Translations under genes and position numbers: made by a program
In this document: positions 28,090 to 36,867 of the stretch, one piece after another
Position numbering within the stretch: the first letter of the stretch is position 1
How the letters are laid out: each line of letters begins with the position of its first letter
The notes under the pieces: model-generated
Seen by the model: only the letters and a program-made list of their open reading frames with translations
The model's database searches: none
Told to the model about the DNA's origin: nothing
Source: Gemmiger sp. An87
Lineage (GTDB): Bacteria > Bacillota > Clostridia > Oscillospirales > Ruminococcaceae
Reading direction: 5' to 3'
DNA: 64,000 nt
Assembly (NCBI RefSeq): GCF_002159185.1
Contig: NZ_NFHD01000003.1
Coordinates: forward strand, 1-64,000

Positions 28090-29226
28090 TCAGTCCTTGG
28101 GCGCGTCGAACTGGGCGCTCACCTGGGCCAGCAGCTGGCGGATGGGCAGATGCTGGGGGCAGGAGACCTCGCATTTTCCGCAGCCGATGCAGTCCTTTGC
28201 CTTGCCGTGGCCGCCCCGGGTGCAGATGTTGTAATAAGTGGCGGCGCCGGGGTCCTGGAACAGGTTCCGGCTGTTGGCGCAGGCGAACAGCTCAGGGATG
28301 GAAATGGCCTTGGGGCAGCCGTCCACGCAGTAGCGGCAGCCGGTGCAGCCGATGCTCTTCAGCCCGGCCAGCGCCCGGCGGGCGTCGCTCACGGCCTGCC
28401 ATTCCCGTGGCGACAGGGCACGGAAATCCCGGAACAGGCCCAGATTTTCCTCCATCTGGGCCGGGTCGCTCATGCCGCTGAGCACCATGCACACCCCTTC
28501 AAAGCTGGCCGCAAAGCGCAGCGCATGGCCCGCCGGGCTGCTCTCCATTCCGGCAAAGGCCCCGGCGGCCTGGGGCGGCAGGTTGGCCAGCGCGCCGCCC
28601 CGCACCGGCTCCATTACGATCACCGGCTTTTGGAAGCGGCGGCAGATTTCATACAGCGCCCGGCTCTCCACGCTGGGGCTGTCGTAGTCGGCGTAGTTGA
28701 ACTGAATCTGCACCACCTCGATGTCCGGCTGCTCGGAGAGAATCTGTTCCAGAAGGGCAGGCTTGTCGTGGAAGGAGATGCCGATGTGCCGGATGCGGCC
28801 CTCCGCCTTCAGTTGCCGGGCCACCGCGAAGGCGTTGCAGGCGCAGTATTTGGGGTAGTACTCCGCGTTCATGGCGTGCATCAGGTAAAAATCGAAGTAG
28901 TCCACCCCGCAGGCCTCCAGCTGGGAGAAGAACAGGGGGCGAATCTCGGCTTCACTTTTGAAAAAGCCGTTGGAGAGCTTATCCGCCAGCAGGTAGCGCT
29001 CCCGGGGGTAGCGGCTGGTCAGGCAGTGGCGCAGAGCGGTCTCGCTTTTGCCGTTCAGGTAGCCGTGAGCGGTGTCGAAATAGCAAAAGCCCTCGGCCAG
29101 AAAATCGTCCACCATGCGGCAGGTCTTTTCGTAATCCACCTGGCTGGCCGGGTCGGCGGCAGGGCCGGTGAGGGGCAGGCGCATGCAGCCGAACCCCAGC
29201 TTTTTGCTTCCAAACAGTTCTTCCAT
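28090..29226 (-). CDS. aldo-keto reductase with two 4Fe-4S clusters
   Basis: A 378-residue oxidoreductase. An N-terminal aldo-keto reductase barrel is visible from GFGCMRLPL, FDTAHGYLNGKSE (catalytic Asp and Tyr) and the lysine-containing ADKLS strand. The C-terminal region carries CTGCRYCVDGCP and CIGCGKCEVSCP, two four-cysteine ferredoxin-like motifs for 4Fe-4S clusters. This architecture is common in anaerobic Clostridia, and the natural substrate is unknown. ATG 29226 has GGAGGG eight bases upstream; an in-frame extension lacks a ribosome site. Confidence 0.9.
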   Translation of the reverse strand: MEELFGSKKLGFGCMRLPLTGPAADPASQVDYEKTCRMVDDFLAEGFCYFDTAHGYLNGKSETALRHCLTSRYPRERYLLADKLSNGFFKSEAEIRPLFFSQLEACGVDYFDFYLMHAMNAEYYPKYCACNAFAVARQLKAEGRIRHIGISFHDKPALLEQILSEQPDIEVVQIQFNYADYDSPSVESRALYEICRRFQKPVIVMEPVRGGALANLPPQAAGAFAGMESSPAGHALRFAASFEGVCMVLSGMSDPAQMEENLGLFRDFRALSPREWQAVSDARRALAGLKSIGCTGCRYCVDGCPKAISIPELFACANSRNLFQDPGAATYYNICTRGGHGKAKDCIGCGKCEVSCPQHLPIRQLLAQVSAQFDAPKD

Positions 29227-29263
29227 GGCAAAGGCCCTCCGTTTGCATTGAAATTCTGCTTTC

Positions 29264-29293
29264 ATCATAAGGGGAGGGCAGGGGTCTTGTCAA
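29264..29293 (-). promoter_or_regulatory. promoter of the aldo-keto reductase gene
   Basis: On the minus strand, TTGACA (29288-29293), 18-base spacer, TATGAT (29264-29269). The -35 box abuts the T tract of the typA terminator. Confidence 0.6.
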
Positions 29294-29326
29294 CAAAAAA
29301 GCCCCCGTGCCGGGTGGCACAGGGGC
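29294..29326 (-). terminator. terminator of typA
   Basis: GCCCCTGTGCC pairs with GGCACGGGGGC (29301-29326 on the plus strand), followed on the minus strand by TTTTTTG. Confidence 0.85.
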
Positions 29327-29356
29327 GGATGCTCGTTTCAGAACAAGGGGAACGAA

Positions 29357-31183
29357 TTAGCCGTTCTTCTTGCCCTTCAGCTGCTTCATGCGCATGTCGT
29401 GGTTCAAGATGCGCTTGCGGATACGCAGGTTCTCGGGGGTAACCTCCAGCAGCTCGTCGGGAGCCAGGAACTCCAGGCATGCCTCCAGGCTGAACTTGGA
29501 AACGGGAACCAGGCGCAGGGCGTCGTCGGAGCCGGAAGCACGGGTGTTGGTCAGGTGCTTGGTCTTGCAGACGTTCACGCTGATGTCCTCGCCGGTGGGG
29601 GTGTAGCCGATGACCATGCCCTCGTAGACCTTCTCGCCGGGGGTCACGATCAGGGTGCCGCGCTGCTGGGCGTTGAACAGACCGTAGGTCACGGCGTCGC
29701 CGGTCTCGAAGCTCACCAGGCTGCCGGTGCTGCGGCAGGTGATGTCGCCGCACCATGCATCGTAGCCGTCAAAAATGGTGTTCAGAATGCCCTCGCCGTG
29801 GGTATCGGTGAGGAACTGGCTGCGGTAGCCGAACAGGCCGCGGCTGGGCATGCGGAACTCCAGACGCACGCGGGTGCCGATGGGCTCCATCTGCTGCAGG
29901 ATGGCCTTGCGGGAGCCCAGAGCGGTCATGACCGCGCCCTGGTACTCGGTGGGGGTGTCGATGACAACACGCTCGAAGGGCTCCATCAGCTGGCCGTCCT
30001 CCTCGTGGGTCAGAACCTTCGGGGGGCTGACCTGCAGCTCGTAGCCTTCACGGCGCATGGTCTCGATCAGGATGGACAGGTGCATCTCGCCACGGCCCAT
30101 CACGCGGAAGGAATCGCTGGTGGCGGAGTCCTCAACCTTCAGGGCCACGTCCTTCAGCAGCTCGCGCTGCAGACGGTCGCGGATCTGGCGGCTGGTGACG
30201 AACTTGCCCTCGCGGCCGGCAAAGGGGCTGTCGTTAACGGCGAAGGTCATCTCCACGGTGGGATCGTTGATCTTCACAAAGGGCAGGGGCTCCACATTGG
30301 CGGGGTCGCACAGGGTGTTGCCGATGGTCACATCGGTGATGCCGGAGAAGGCGACGATATCGCCGGCAGAGGCCTCCTCGGCAGGCTCACGGCCGTTGGC
30401 CTTGAACTCGTACAGCTTGGTGATGCGGCCCTTGATGGAAACGCTGGGATCGTGCCAGTCGCAGACCTGCACATCCTGACCGACCTTCATGCGGCCGTTC
30501 TGGATGCGGCCGATGCCGATGCGGCCCACGAACTCGTTGTAGTCCACGCTGGAGCACAGCATCTGGAAGGGAGCGTCCGGATCGCCCTCGGGACCCTTCA
30601 CGTACTCCAGAATGGTGTCGAACAGGGGTTTCAGGTCGGTGCCGGGCACGTCCGGGCTGTAGCTGGCGGTGCCGGCGCGGCCGGAGCAGAACACCATGGG
30701 GCTGTCCAGCTGCTCGTCGGTGGCGCCCAGGTCCATGAGCAGCAGCAGAACTTCGTCGATGACTTCCTTGATGCGGGCGTCAGGGCGGTCGATCTTGTTT
30801 ACGGCAATGACCAGGTTCAGGTTCTGCTGCAGGGCCTTCTGCAGCACGAAACGGGTCTGGGGCATGCAGCCCTCAGCGGCGTCCACCAGCAGCAGCACGC
30901 CGTTGACCATCTTCAGAACACGCTCCACCTCGCCACCGAAGTCGGCGTGGCCCGGGGTGTCCACGATGTTGATCTTCACACCGTTGTATACGGTGGAGCA
31001 GTTCTTGGCCAGGATGGTGATGCCGCGCTCCCGCTCGATATCGCCGGAGTCCATCACGCGCTCGGCCACCTGCTGATTTTCACGAAACGCGCCGCTCTGC
31101 TTCAGCATCTGGTCCACCAGGGTGGTCTTACCATGGTCAACGTGGGCGATGATGGCAATGTTGCGCAAATCTTTACGTTCCAT
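29357..31183 (-). CDS. typA: ribosome-associated GTPase TypA/BipA
   Basis: A 608-residue translational GTPase that assists 50S assembly and stress growth. G1 is AHVDHGKTTL, G3 is DTPGHADFGGEV and G4 is NKIDRP. Elongation-factor-like domains II, III and V and the TypA-specific C-terminal domain follow at full length. ATG 31183 follows AAAGGAT. Promoter and terminator both flank it closely, so it is monocistronic. Codon use is extremely biased to C/G-ending codons, as for a highly expressed gene. Confidence 0.97.
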   Translation of the reverse strand: MERKDLRNIAIIAHVDHGKTTLVDQMLKQSGAFRENQQVAERVMDSGDIERERGITILAKNCSTVYNGVKINIVDTPGHADFGGEVERVLKMVNGVLLLVDAAEGCMPQTRFVLQKALQQNLNLVIAVNKIDRPDARIKEVIDEVLLLLMDLGATDEQLDSPMVFCSGRAGTASYSPDVPGTDLKPLFDTILEYVKGPEGDPDAPFQMLCSSVDYNEFVGRIGIGRIQNGRMKVGQDVQVCDWHDPSVSIKGRITKLYEFKANGREPAEEASAGDIVAFSGITDVTIGNTLCDPANVEPLPFVKINDPTVEMTFAVNDSPFAGREGKFVTSRQIRDRLQRELLKDVALKVEDSATSDSFRVMGRGEMHLSILIETMRREGYELQVSPPKVLTHEEDGQLMEPFERVVIDTPTEYQGAVMTALGSRKAILQQMEPIGTRVRLEFRMPSRGLFGYRSQFLTDTHGEGILNTIFDGYDAWCGDITCRSTGSLVSFETGDAVTYGLFNAQQRGTLIVTPGEKVYEGMVIGYTPTGEDISVNVCKTKHLTNTRASGSDDALRLVPVSKFSLEACLEFLAPDELLEVTPENLRIRKRILNHDMRMKQLKGKKNG

Positions 31184-31257
31184 ACTGTTATCCTTTCTGA
31201 TATTGGATCGCGATTGGATCGCTCCATATATAATTACATCTATTCGTAACCTTACCT

Positions 31258-31286
31258 ATACTAAAGCAGGAAAAAAGGTTTGTCAA
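31258..31286 (-). promoter_or_regulatory. typA promoter
   Basis: On the minus strand, perfect TTGACA (31281-31286), 17-base spacer, TAGTAT (31258-31263). Confidence 0.75.
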
Positions 31287-31322
31287 GAATATACAAATGA
31301 TTTTTAACAGCATTGGGCGTTG

Positions 31323-33860
31323 TCACAAGGTTTTTTGCCCGCCGCGTGGGGCTTTCTGGGCTGTATGACCAAGGCGGCGCGCCGCCAGCCAGGCCGCCGC
31401 GGCCCCCAGGCTGCAAAGGCTCACCGCCGCGCCAAGGCCCAGCCCGGCGGGGGCAAAGCGCAGGGTGAGCTGGTGCTCGCCCGGGGCCACGGGCACGCAG
31501 AGCAGCGCGCCCCAGCCGGTTTCGGGGTCGACTGTTTCACCGTCCACCAGGACCTGCCAGCCCGGCTCGGCAGGGATGCTGGTGAACAGGGCGGTGCAGC
31601 CCTCGGGCACCTGGATGGTCCCGCTTACAAGACCGGGGGCAAACTGGTCCACCTGAAGGCCCTGCTGCTGCAGCCGCTCGCAGGCAGTGGCCAGAGCCTG
31701 GCTGTCCTCCACGGCAAAGCTCCAGCCGCCCAGCGAAAGAAAATCCCCCTGGGGCCGCAGCTCCACGGTGAGGGTTTGGCCCGCCTGCACCTGGCCCAGG
31801 CAGATTGTGCCGTTCTCCTGCTGCAGCAGGGTCTGGCCCGCCGCTTCGCCGTTCACAAGCACATCGGCCCCGCAATACTGGTCATACACCGGAAAGCTGG
31901 CGTACAGCACGCCGGAGACGGAGGCGGTGACGGAAAAGCGCAAAGCGGCATTTTCGCCGGTTACGGTATAGTGCAGCCCGTCCGCCCCGGCTTCCAGCCC
32001 CAACACCTGGGGCTCGGCCTGGATGGGGTGCAGAATGCCTGCATCCTCGCCCAGAAGGGTGTTGTAGACCTGATTCAGGTTGTCAAAGGGACGGTCCAGC
32101 GCCAGCCGCTCGCTTTCTGTGTCGACCGCCGCCACAACCAGCGGCAGGGCACAGGGATTCTCCCATACATCGCCCTGCTGCTGCCATTGGCCGGAGGCGG
32201 TTCCGCCCAGCTGCCAGCGCAGCCCCAGCAGGCTGGCGGCGCTTTGGGTCAGCCCGTCGGACCAGGCCATCCAGCCGCTGGTGCCGGTGCAGCCCAGCGC
32301 CCGCATCAGCTCATAGGCGGTCTGGGAATAGCTGCTGCTGTAGTGGCTCAGGCCGTTGTAGTCCAGCAGGAAGGGCGTGTTCTGCCCGCCCTCGGCCAGC
32401 TGCATCCGGGCCGAAGGGTCCTGGGCGCTGAACTGTTCCACGGTGGTCTGCCATTGCTCGGTGAGCCGGGGCAGAGTGGAGGGAAAGGGCTCGAAGGCCT
32501 CCAGCGCGGACCAGCCGTTGGCCGTCAGCTCCACCGCCAGGCAGAAAGCGGCCAGCAGGCCCGCGGCCCGCCGCCAAGGCATTGCCAGCAGCAGCGCGGC
32601 AGCCGCCAGGCAGCAAAGGGTGAGCACCGCCGCCCAGCCGGGAACCAGCCCAAGGCCCCAGGCACAGGCCAGCAGAAGGGCGACGGCCCCGGCAGCCGCG
32701 AACCGGCGGGCGGCGGGCAGACGTTCTGCAAGTCCTTTGCCGCCCAGCGCGGCCAGCTCCAGCAAAGTGAAGATGAACAAAAAACTGTAGCGGTAATTGA
32801 ACCAGCTGGGGCTCTGAAAGCCGTGCCAGACAAGATCCGGCGTGCGCAGCCAGAAGCTGAGCAGCAGGCAGACCAGAAGCCCGCCCGCCGCAAGCTTTGG
32901 ACGCAGTGCACCGGGCCGGAAAAAGAACAGCGCCGCCAGCACCAGCGGCAGGGTGCCGCAGAAGACAAGGGGCAGGGTGTTGGTGTCCTGCCCGGCGGGA
33001 TAGGCCCCCGCGAACAGCTGGCCCAGCAGCTGGGGAAGGGAGAAGTTGGTGGAAAAGCCCCATTCCATGGCCGCCTGGGCCTTGCCCTGACCGAGCGCTT
33101 TCGCCACCGGCAGCAGCATCCAGGCGTTCAGCCCGCCCGCCAGCAGGCTGGCCAACGCAAAGCGAATCAGAATGCGCGGCTTATTGGCCGAAGCGCTTCC
33201 GGCAGCCAGCCCGCACAGAAAATAAAGCAGGGAATACAGGCAAAGCATCCAGCCGATGTAATAGCAGCAGAAGATGCCCACAGCAAGGCTTGCCAGATAT
33301 AACCAGGGAGAACGGCCCTCCAGAATACGCCGGATGCCCCAGGCAATCAGCGGCAGGGCGATCAGCGCGTCCATCCACATGATGTTCTGGGAAAAGCCCA
33401 GCAGGTAGCCGCTCAGTGCCCAGGCCCAGCTGAACGGCACCGAGAGCCACCCGCCCGCCCGGCGGCGCAGGAACAGCTGCATGGAAAGCCCCGCACAGCC
33501 CGCCTTGGCCAGGGTGATCAGGGTCACAGCGGTGGGCATCTGGGAGGTGGGGAACAAAAGCACCAGAAAATTAAAGGGGCTGAATAGATAATAGGCAGCC
33601 CAGCTGAGGGCCTCGCCGCCCAGCGCCTTGTGCCAGGTGTAAAACGCTCCCCGGCCGAACAGCTCGGAGAAGCTGGCCAGAAAATGGGAATACTGGCCGT
33701 CCATATCGCCGAAGAACAGGCTGTTCGGGCCGAAGGGGGCCACGCCCTGGGCGGCGTACAGCCCGGCCAGCAGGGCAACCGGCACCAGTGCGGCGGCCAG
33801 CGCGGGCCAAAGGCCGGAGAACCGGCGGGAGGATTCGGACCGGGCAAAGGAAAGATGCAT
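31323..33860 (-). CDS. YfhO-family membrane glycosyltransferase
   Basis: An 845-residue polytopic protein with about twelve membrane helices in the first 500 residues and a large extracytoplasmic C-terminal region. It belongs with YfhO, a family implicated in glycosylating lipoteichoic acid in Bacillus and Listeria. The first outer loop contains FFGDMDGQYSHFLASF, with the acidic residues expected in GT-C enzymes. A last helix lies near the C-terminus. ATG 33860 was chosen for AAAGGAG eight bases upstream. It is divergent from tRNA-Val and no clear own promoter was identified. Confidence 0.85.
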   Translation of the reverse strand: MHLSFARSESSRRFSGLWPALAAALVPVALLAGLYAAQGVAPFGPNSLFFGDMDGQYSHFLASFSELFGRGAFYTWHKALGGEALSWAAYYLFSPFNFLVLLFPTSQMPTAVTLITLAKAGCAGLSMQLFLRRRAGGWLSVPFSWAWALSGYLLGFSQNIMWMDALIALPLIAWGIRRILEGRSPWLYLASLAVGIFCCYYIGWMLCLYSLLYFLCGLAAGSASANKPRILIRFALASLLAGGLNAWMLLPVAKALGQGKAQAAMEWGFSTNFSLPQLLGQLFAGAYPAGQDTNTLPLVFCGTLPLVLAALFFFRPGALRPKLAAGGLLVCLLLSFWLRTPDLVWHGFQSPSWFNYRYSFLFIFTLLELAALGGKGLAERLPAARRFAAAGAVALLLACAWGLGLVPGWAAVLTLCCLAAAALLLAMPWRRAAGLLAAFCLAVELTANGWSALEAFEPFPSTLPRLTEQWQTTVEQFSAQDPSARMQLAEGGQNTPFLLDYNGLSHYSSSYSQTAYELMRALGCTGTSGWMAWSDGLTQSAASLLGLRWQLGGTASGQWQQQGDVWENPCALPLVVAAVDTESERLALDRPFDNLNQVYNTLLGEDAGILHPIQAEPQVLGLEAGADGLHYTVTGENAALRFSVTASVSGVLYASFPVYDQYCGADVLVNGEAAGQTLLQQENGTICLGQVQAGQTLTVELRPQGDFLSLGGWSFAVEDSQALATACERLQQQGLQVDQFAPGLVSGTIQVPEGCTALFTSIPAEPGWQVLVDGETVDPETGWGALLCVPVAPGEHQLTLRFAPAGLGLGAAVSLCSLGAAAAWLAARRLGHTAQKAPRGGQKTL

Positions 33861-33951
33861 GCAAAGGACTCCTTTCAAAAAGGGGAAAAACGTGCCGCAG
33901 TGCGGCGAAACGGGGGAAAATAAAAAAGAAAAACTTTTTTTCAAAAAGTAC

Positions 33952-33980
33952 TTGCAATTTGAAAAAAGATTCGATATAAT
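33952..33980 (+). promoter_or_regulatory. tRNA-Val promoter
   Basis: TTGCAA at 33952-33957, 17-base spacer, perfect TATAAT at 33975-33980, 20 bases before the tRNA. Confidence 0.75.
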
Positions 33981-33999
33981 AATCAAGCCGAAAGGACAT

Positions 34000-34075
34000 G
34001 GACGGTTAGCTCAGCTGGTAGAGCATCTGCTTGACGTGCAGAGGGTCAGGGATTCGAGTTCCTTACCGTCCACCA
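34000..34075 (+). tRNA. tRNA-Val (GAC)
   Basis: A full cloverleaf. The 7-bp acceptor pairs GGACGGT (34000-34006) with ACCGTCC (34065-34071). The D-arm is GCTC/GAGC, and the anticodon stem TCTGC/GCAGA surrounds loop TTGACGT with anticodon GAC at 34033-34035. A five-base variable loop precedes T-arm AGGGA/TCCTT with loop TTCGAGT (one G-T pair). Discriminator A34072 is followed by an encoded CCA at 34073-34075. Its 3' end from the T-loop on is repeated at 34261. Confidence 0.95.
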
Positions 34076-34150
34076 CACAGGGCGCTCAATCGAGCGTCCT
34101 GTTTTTTGTTTTACGCCAGAAAGAAACAGGAGAAAGGGAACTCGAATCCC
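34055..34150 (+). repeat. 96-base direct repeat, unit 1 (tRNA 3' end plus terminator)
   Basis: Runs from the T-loop of tRNA-Val through CCA, a terminator and a tail to GGGAACTCGAATCCC. That last 15-mer is the inverted copy of the T-arm (14 of 15 bases). It matches 34261-34356 at 92 of 96 positions without gaps. Confidence 0.85.
34079..34112 (+). terminator. terminator of tRNA-Val
   Basis: AGGGCGCTC (34079-34087) pairs with GAGCGTCCT (34092-34100, one G-T), then GTTTTTTGTTTT. Confidence 0.85.
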
Positions 34151-34260
34151 GGAAGGGTGACCGCCGAACAAGAAAACCTGCCGGTGGCAGGTTTTCCGGC
34201 GGGCTGCCGCGAAGGCCAAAGGGCCAAGCGGCGCGGAGCCGCCCACGGGCGGAGCCGCCC
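34151..34260. other. spacer between the tRNA-derived repeats
   Basis: Contains a perfect 10-bp hairpin AAAACCTGCC/GGCAGGTTTT (34173-34195) and two direct copies of CGGAGCCGCC (34234-34243 and 34250-34259). No gene was recognised. Confidence 0.5.
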
Positions 34261-34356
34261 CGAGTTCCTTACCGTCCACCACACAGGGCGCTCAGTAGAG
34301 CGTCCTGTTTTTTGTTTTACGCCAGGAAGAAACAGGAGAAAGGAAACTCGAATCCC
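34261..34356 (+). repeat. 96-base direct repeat, unit 2 (partial tRNA)
   Basis: Second copy, beginning inside a tRNA T-loop: it has the 3' T-stem, 3' acceptor strand and CCA but no 5' half, so it is a tRNA fragment. It keeps its own terminator (34285-34318) and the inverted T-arm tail. The unit period is 206 bases. Confidence 0.85.
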
Positions 34357-34406
34357 CAAAATGCTTCCTCTCATACAACGAAACATCAAGCGGCTATGAT
34401 ACATCA

Positions 34407-34424
34407 ATACTATGAAAATAGTAT
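34407..34424. other. small perfect hairpin with GAAA loop
   Basis: ATACTAT pairs with ATAGTAT around a GAAA tetraloop in an AT-rich stretch; no T tract follows. The rest of 34357-34466 shows nothing recognisable. Confidence 0.4.
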
Positions 34425-34469
34425 GAAATAAAAAAGAACAATCTGTCGGTTTCACCGGCTTCTGAGAAA

Positions 34470-34503
34470 AGAGCAGGGCCCAAGCGGGGTCCTGCTCTTT
34501 TTG
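34470..34503 (+). terminator. strong terminator upstream of ruvC
   Basis: A 12-bp stem (34470-34481 with 34487-34498, one G-T) followed by TTTTTG. Confidence 0.8.
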
Positions 34504-34539
34504 TCTGCCCGGAGTCCGCCCGCTGCCGGTGGGCGGTAT

Positions 34540-34568
34540 TTGCTATTTTATAAAAAATATAGTATACT
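34540..34568 (+). promoter_or_regulatory. ruvCAB promoter
   Basis: TTGCTA at 34540-34545, 17-base spacer, TATACT at 34563-34568, in an AT-rich patch. No clear LexA-type box was noticed. Confidence 0.65.
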
Positions 34569-34596
34569 ATATCGGTTAATATGGAGAGGTGTATCT

Positions 34597-35094
34597 ATGC
34601 GAGTATTGGGCATCGACCCCGGCTATGCCATTGTAGGCTGGGGCGTGGTGGAATATGTGGGCAACCGGTTCACGTCGGTGGCGTTCGGCGCGGTCACGAC
34701 CGAGGCGGGCGTGCCCTTCGAGCAGCGGCTGGACAAGGTGTATGAGGGCGTGTTGGATGTGATGACAACCTACAAGCCCGAGGCGCTGAGCATCGAGCAG
34801 CTGTTTTATCAGCACAACCAGACTACGGTGATCGGCGTGGCCGAGGCCAGAGGCGTGATTTTGCTGGCGGCGGCCAAGTGCGGTATCCCCATCTTTGAAT
34901 ATACGCCCATGCAGGTGAAGCAGGCGGTGACCGGCTACGGCAAGGCGGTGAAAAAGCAGGTGCAGGAGATGACCCGCATGATGCTCAAGCTGGAAAAGGT
35001 GCCAAAGCCCGACGATACCGCCGACGCACTGGGCATGGCCATCGCCCATTGCCATTGCAGCCGCAGCCGCCTGATGGGCACACCGCTGCGCTGA
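34597..35094 (+). CDS. ruvC: crossover junction endodeoxyribonuclease RuvC
   Basis: A 165-residue Holliday-junction resolvase that cuts junctions held by RuvAB. The RNase H-like acidic residues are visible in GIDPG (Asp7), SIEQLFYQ (Glu) and the C-terminal KPDDTADALGMA. Length is normal. ATG 34597 follows GGAGAGG at 34583-34589. It is the first gene of a compact ruvC-ruvA-ruvB operon. Confidence 0.96.
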   Translation: MRVLGIDPGYAIVGWGVVEYVGNRFTSVAFGAVTTEAGVPFEQRLDKVYEGVLDVMTTYKPEALSIEQLFYQHNQTTVIGVAEARGVILLAAAKCGIPIFEYTPMQVKQAVTGYGKAVKKQVQEMTRMMLKLEKVPKPDDTADALGMAIAHCHCSRSRLMGTPLR

Positions 35095-35123
35095 CCGAAG
35101 CAGAAAGCAACAGGAGGTTCCCG

Positions 35124-35726
35124 ATGATCTATTGTCTGACCGGAAAACTTTTGAAAAAGACCCTGGACATGGTGGTCCTTTCCTGCGCGGGAGTGGGCTA
35201 TCTTGTGCAGGTGCCCGCGTCGGTGTCGTCGGCGCTGCCGGCCATCGGCCATGAGGCCACCCTTTATACCTATATGAATATCACCGAAAACGATGTGACC
35301 CTCTTCGGCTTTGCTACCGAGGAGCAGCAGGCCTGCTTCAAGATGCTCACCGCCGTGTCCGGCGTGGGCCCCAAGGTGGGTCTGGCGATTCTGAACGTGA
35401 TGACCCCCGAGCGGATCACCCTGGCCATCTCGGCCGGGGACCACAAGGCCTTCACTGCTGCCAACGGCGTGGGCCCCAAGCTGGCCCAGCGCATTGCCCT
35501 GGAATTGAAGGACAAGGTGGGCAAGGGTCTGGCTGAGGGCATCACCCTGGGCGATGTGAGTGGCGGCGGAGCACCGGCGGGCAACCTGAGCCAGGCCATT
35601 GCGGCCCTCACCAGCCTGGGCTACAGCCCCAGCGAGGCGGCCCAGGCGGTGGCTAAGGCCGACCCCTCCCTGCCGGTGGAGGAACTCATCAAGCTTGCGC
35701 TGCGCGGCATGGCGAAAGGAAGGTAA
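35124..35726 (+). CDS. ruvA: Holliday junction branch migration protein RuvA
   Basis: A 200-residue junction-binding protein. It has an N-terminal OB-fold (MIYCLTGKLL), the helix-hairpin-helix repeats in VSGVGPKVGLAIL and ANGVGPKLAQRI, and the C-terminal domain that contacts RuvB (SLGYSPSEAAQAV). ATG 35124 has CAGGAGG upstream. It ends three bases before ruvB. Confidence 0.96.
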   Translation: MIYCLTGKLLKKTLDMVVLSCAGVGYLVQVPASVSSALPAIGHEATLYTYMNITENDVTLFGFATEEQQACFKMLTAVSGVGPKVGLAILNVMTPERITLAISAGDHKAFTAANGVGPKLAQRIALELKDKVGKGLAEGITLGDVSGGGAPAGNLSQAIAALTSLGYSPSEAAQAVAKADPSLPVEELIKLALRGMAKGR

Positions 35727-35729
35727 CCC

Positions 35730-36776
35730 GTGGAAGAATACGAATTCGGCACGCGGCTGGTCAGCCCGGAGATGAACCAGGGCGAGAGCGAAGAGATCAG
35801 CCTGCGGCCCAAAACTCTGGACGAGTATGTGGGCCAGGAAAAGGTAAAGGAAAACCTGCGCATCTATCTGGAAGCGGCCAAGCGCCGGGGCGAGCCCATG
35901 GACCACATCCTGCTCTACGGCCCTCCGGGTCTGGGCAAGACCACCCTGGCGGGCATTGTGGCTCAGGAGATGGGGGTGCAGATCCGCATCACCAGCGGCC
36001 CGGCCATCGAAAAGCCCGGCGACCTGGCGGCCCTGCTCACCAACCTGCAGGAGGGCGACGTGCTTTTCATCGACGAGATTCACCGTCTGTCCCGCCAGGT
36101 GGAGGAGGTTCTGTACCCCGCGCTGGAGGACTACGCGCTGGACATCATGATCGGCAAGGGCCCCAGCGCCCAGAGCATCCGCATCAATCTGCCCCGATTC
36201 ACCCTGATCGGCGCCACCACCCGTGCGGGCCAGATCACCGGCCCCCTGCGGGATCGGTTCGGCGTGCTGCTCAAGCTGGAGCTGTACAGCCCGGACGAGC
36301 TGAGCGGCATCATCCAGCGCTCGGCGGGCATTCTGGGCCAGCCCATCACCCCGGAGGGAGCTTACGAGCTGGCAAAATGCAGCCGGGGCACCCCCCGTGT
36401 GGCCAACCGGCTGTTAAAGCGGGTGCGGGACTTCGCCGCCGTTCTGGCGGACGGCGTGATCGACGAGGACACCGCCAAGCTGGCCCTCAAGCGGATGGAC
36501 ATCGATCAGCTGGGCCTGGACGAGATGGACCGGAGCATGCTGCGGGCCATCATCGAGCTGTACGGCGGCGGGCCGGTGGGCCTGGATACGCTGGCAGCCG
36601 CACTGGGCGAGGAGGCCGTGACGCTGGAGGATGTGTGCGAGCCCTATCTGATGCAGATGGGCTTTTTGACCCGCACCCCTCGCGGCCGCTGCGCCACCCG
36701 GCAGGCCTGGGTCCACCTGGGGTTGGAGCTGCCCAAGGAGCTGGACGCTCCGGGCCAGCAGAGCATGTTCGACTGA
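35730..36776 (+). CDS. ruvB: Holliday junction helicase RuvB
   Basis: A 348-residue AAA+ motor that drives branch migration. Walker A is GPPGLGKTT, Walker B is LFIDEIHRL, and sensor 1 lies in GATTRAG. The C-terminal winged helix includes TPRGR. The start is GTG 35730 with AAAGGAAGG just upstream. It is the end of the ruvCAB unit. Confidence 0.97.
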   Translation: MEEYEFGTRLVSPEMNQGESEEISLRPKTLDEYVGQEKVKENLRIYLEAAKRRGEPMDHILLYGPPGLGKTTLAGIVAQEMGVQIRITSGPAIEKPGDLAALLTNLQEGDVLFIDEIHRLSRQVEEVLYPALEDYALDIMIGKGPSAQSIRINLPRFTLIGATTRAGQITGPLRDRFGVLLKLELYSPDELSGIIQRSAGILGQPITPEGAYELAKCSRGTPRVANRLLKRVRDFAAVLADGVIDEDTAKLALKRMDIDQLGLDEMDRSMLRAIIELYGGGPVGLDTLAAALGEEAVTLEDVCEPYLMQMGFLTRTPRGRCATRQAWVHLGLELPKELDAPGQQSMFD

Positions 36777-36867
36777 CCCCGCCAAGAAAATTTCATAAAT
36801 ACACGTTATACTGATACGGAAATCGCCCAAAGGCCGGTTTCCCCGGAATGAAAAAGGAGAATTGCGT

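Noticed and set aside
34111-34455. Short frames across the tRNA-derived repeats
   Set aside because: They translate tRNA fragments and terminators on both strands; repetition alone makes them open.
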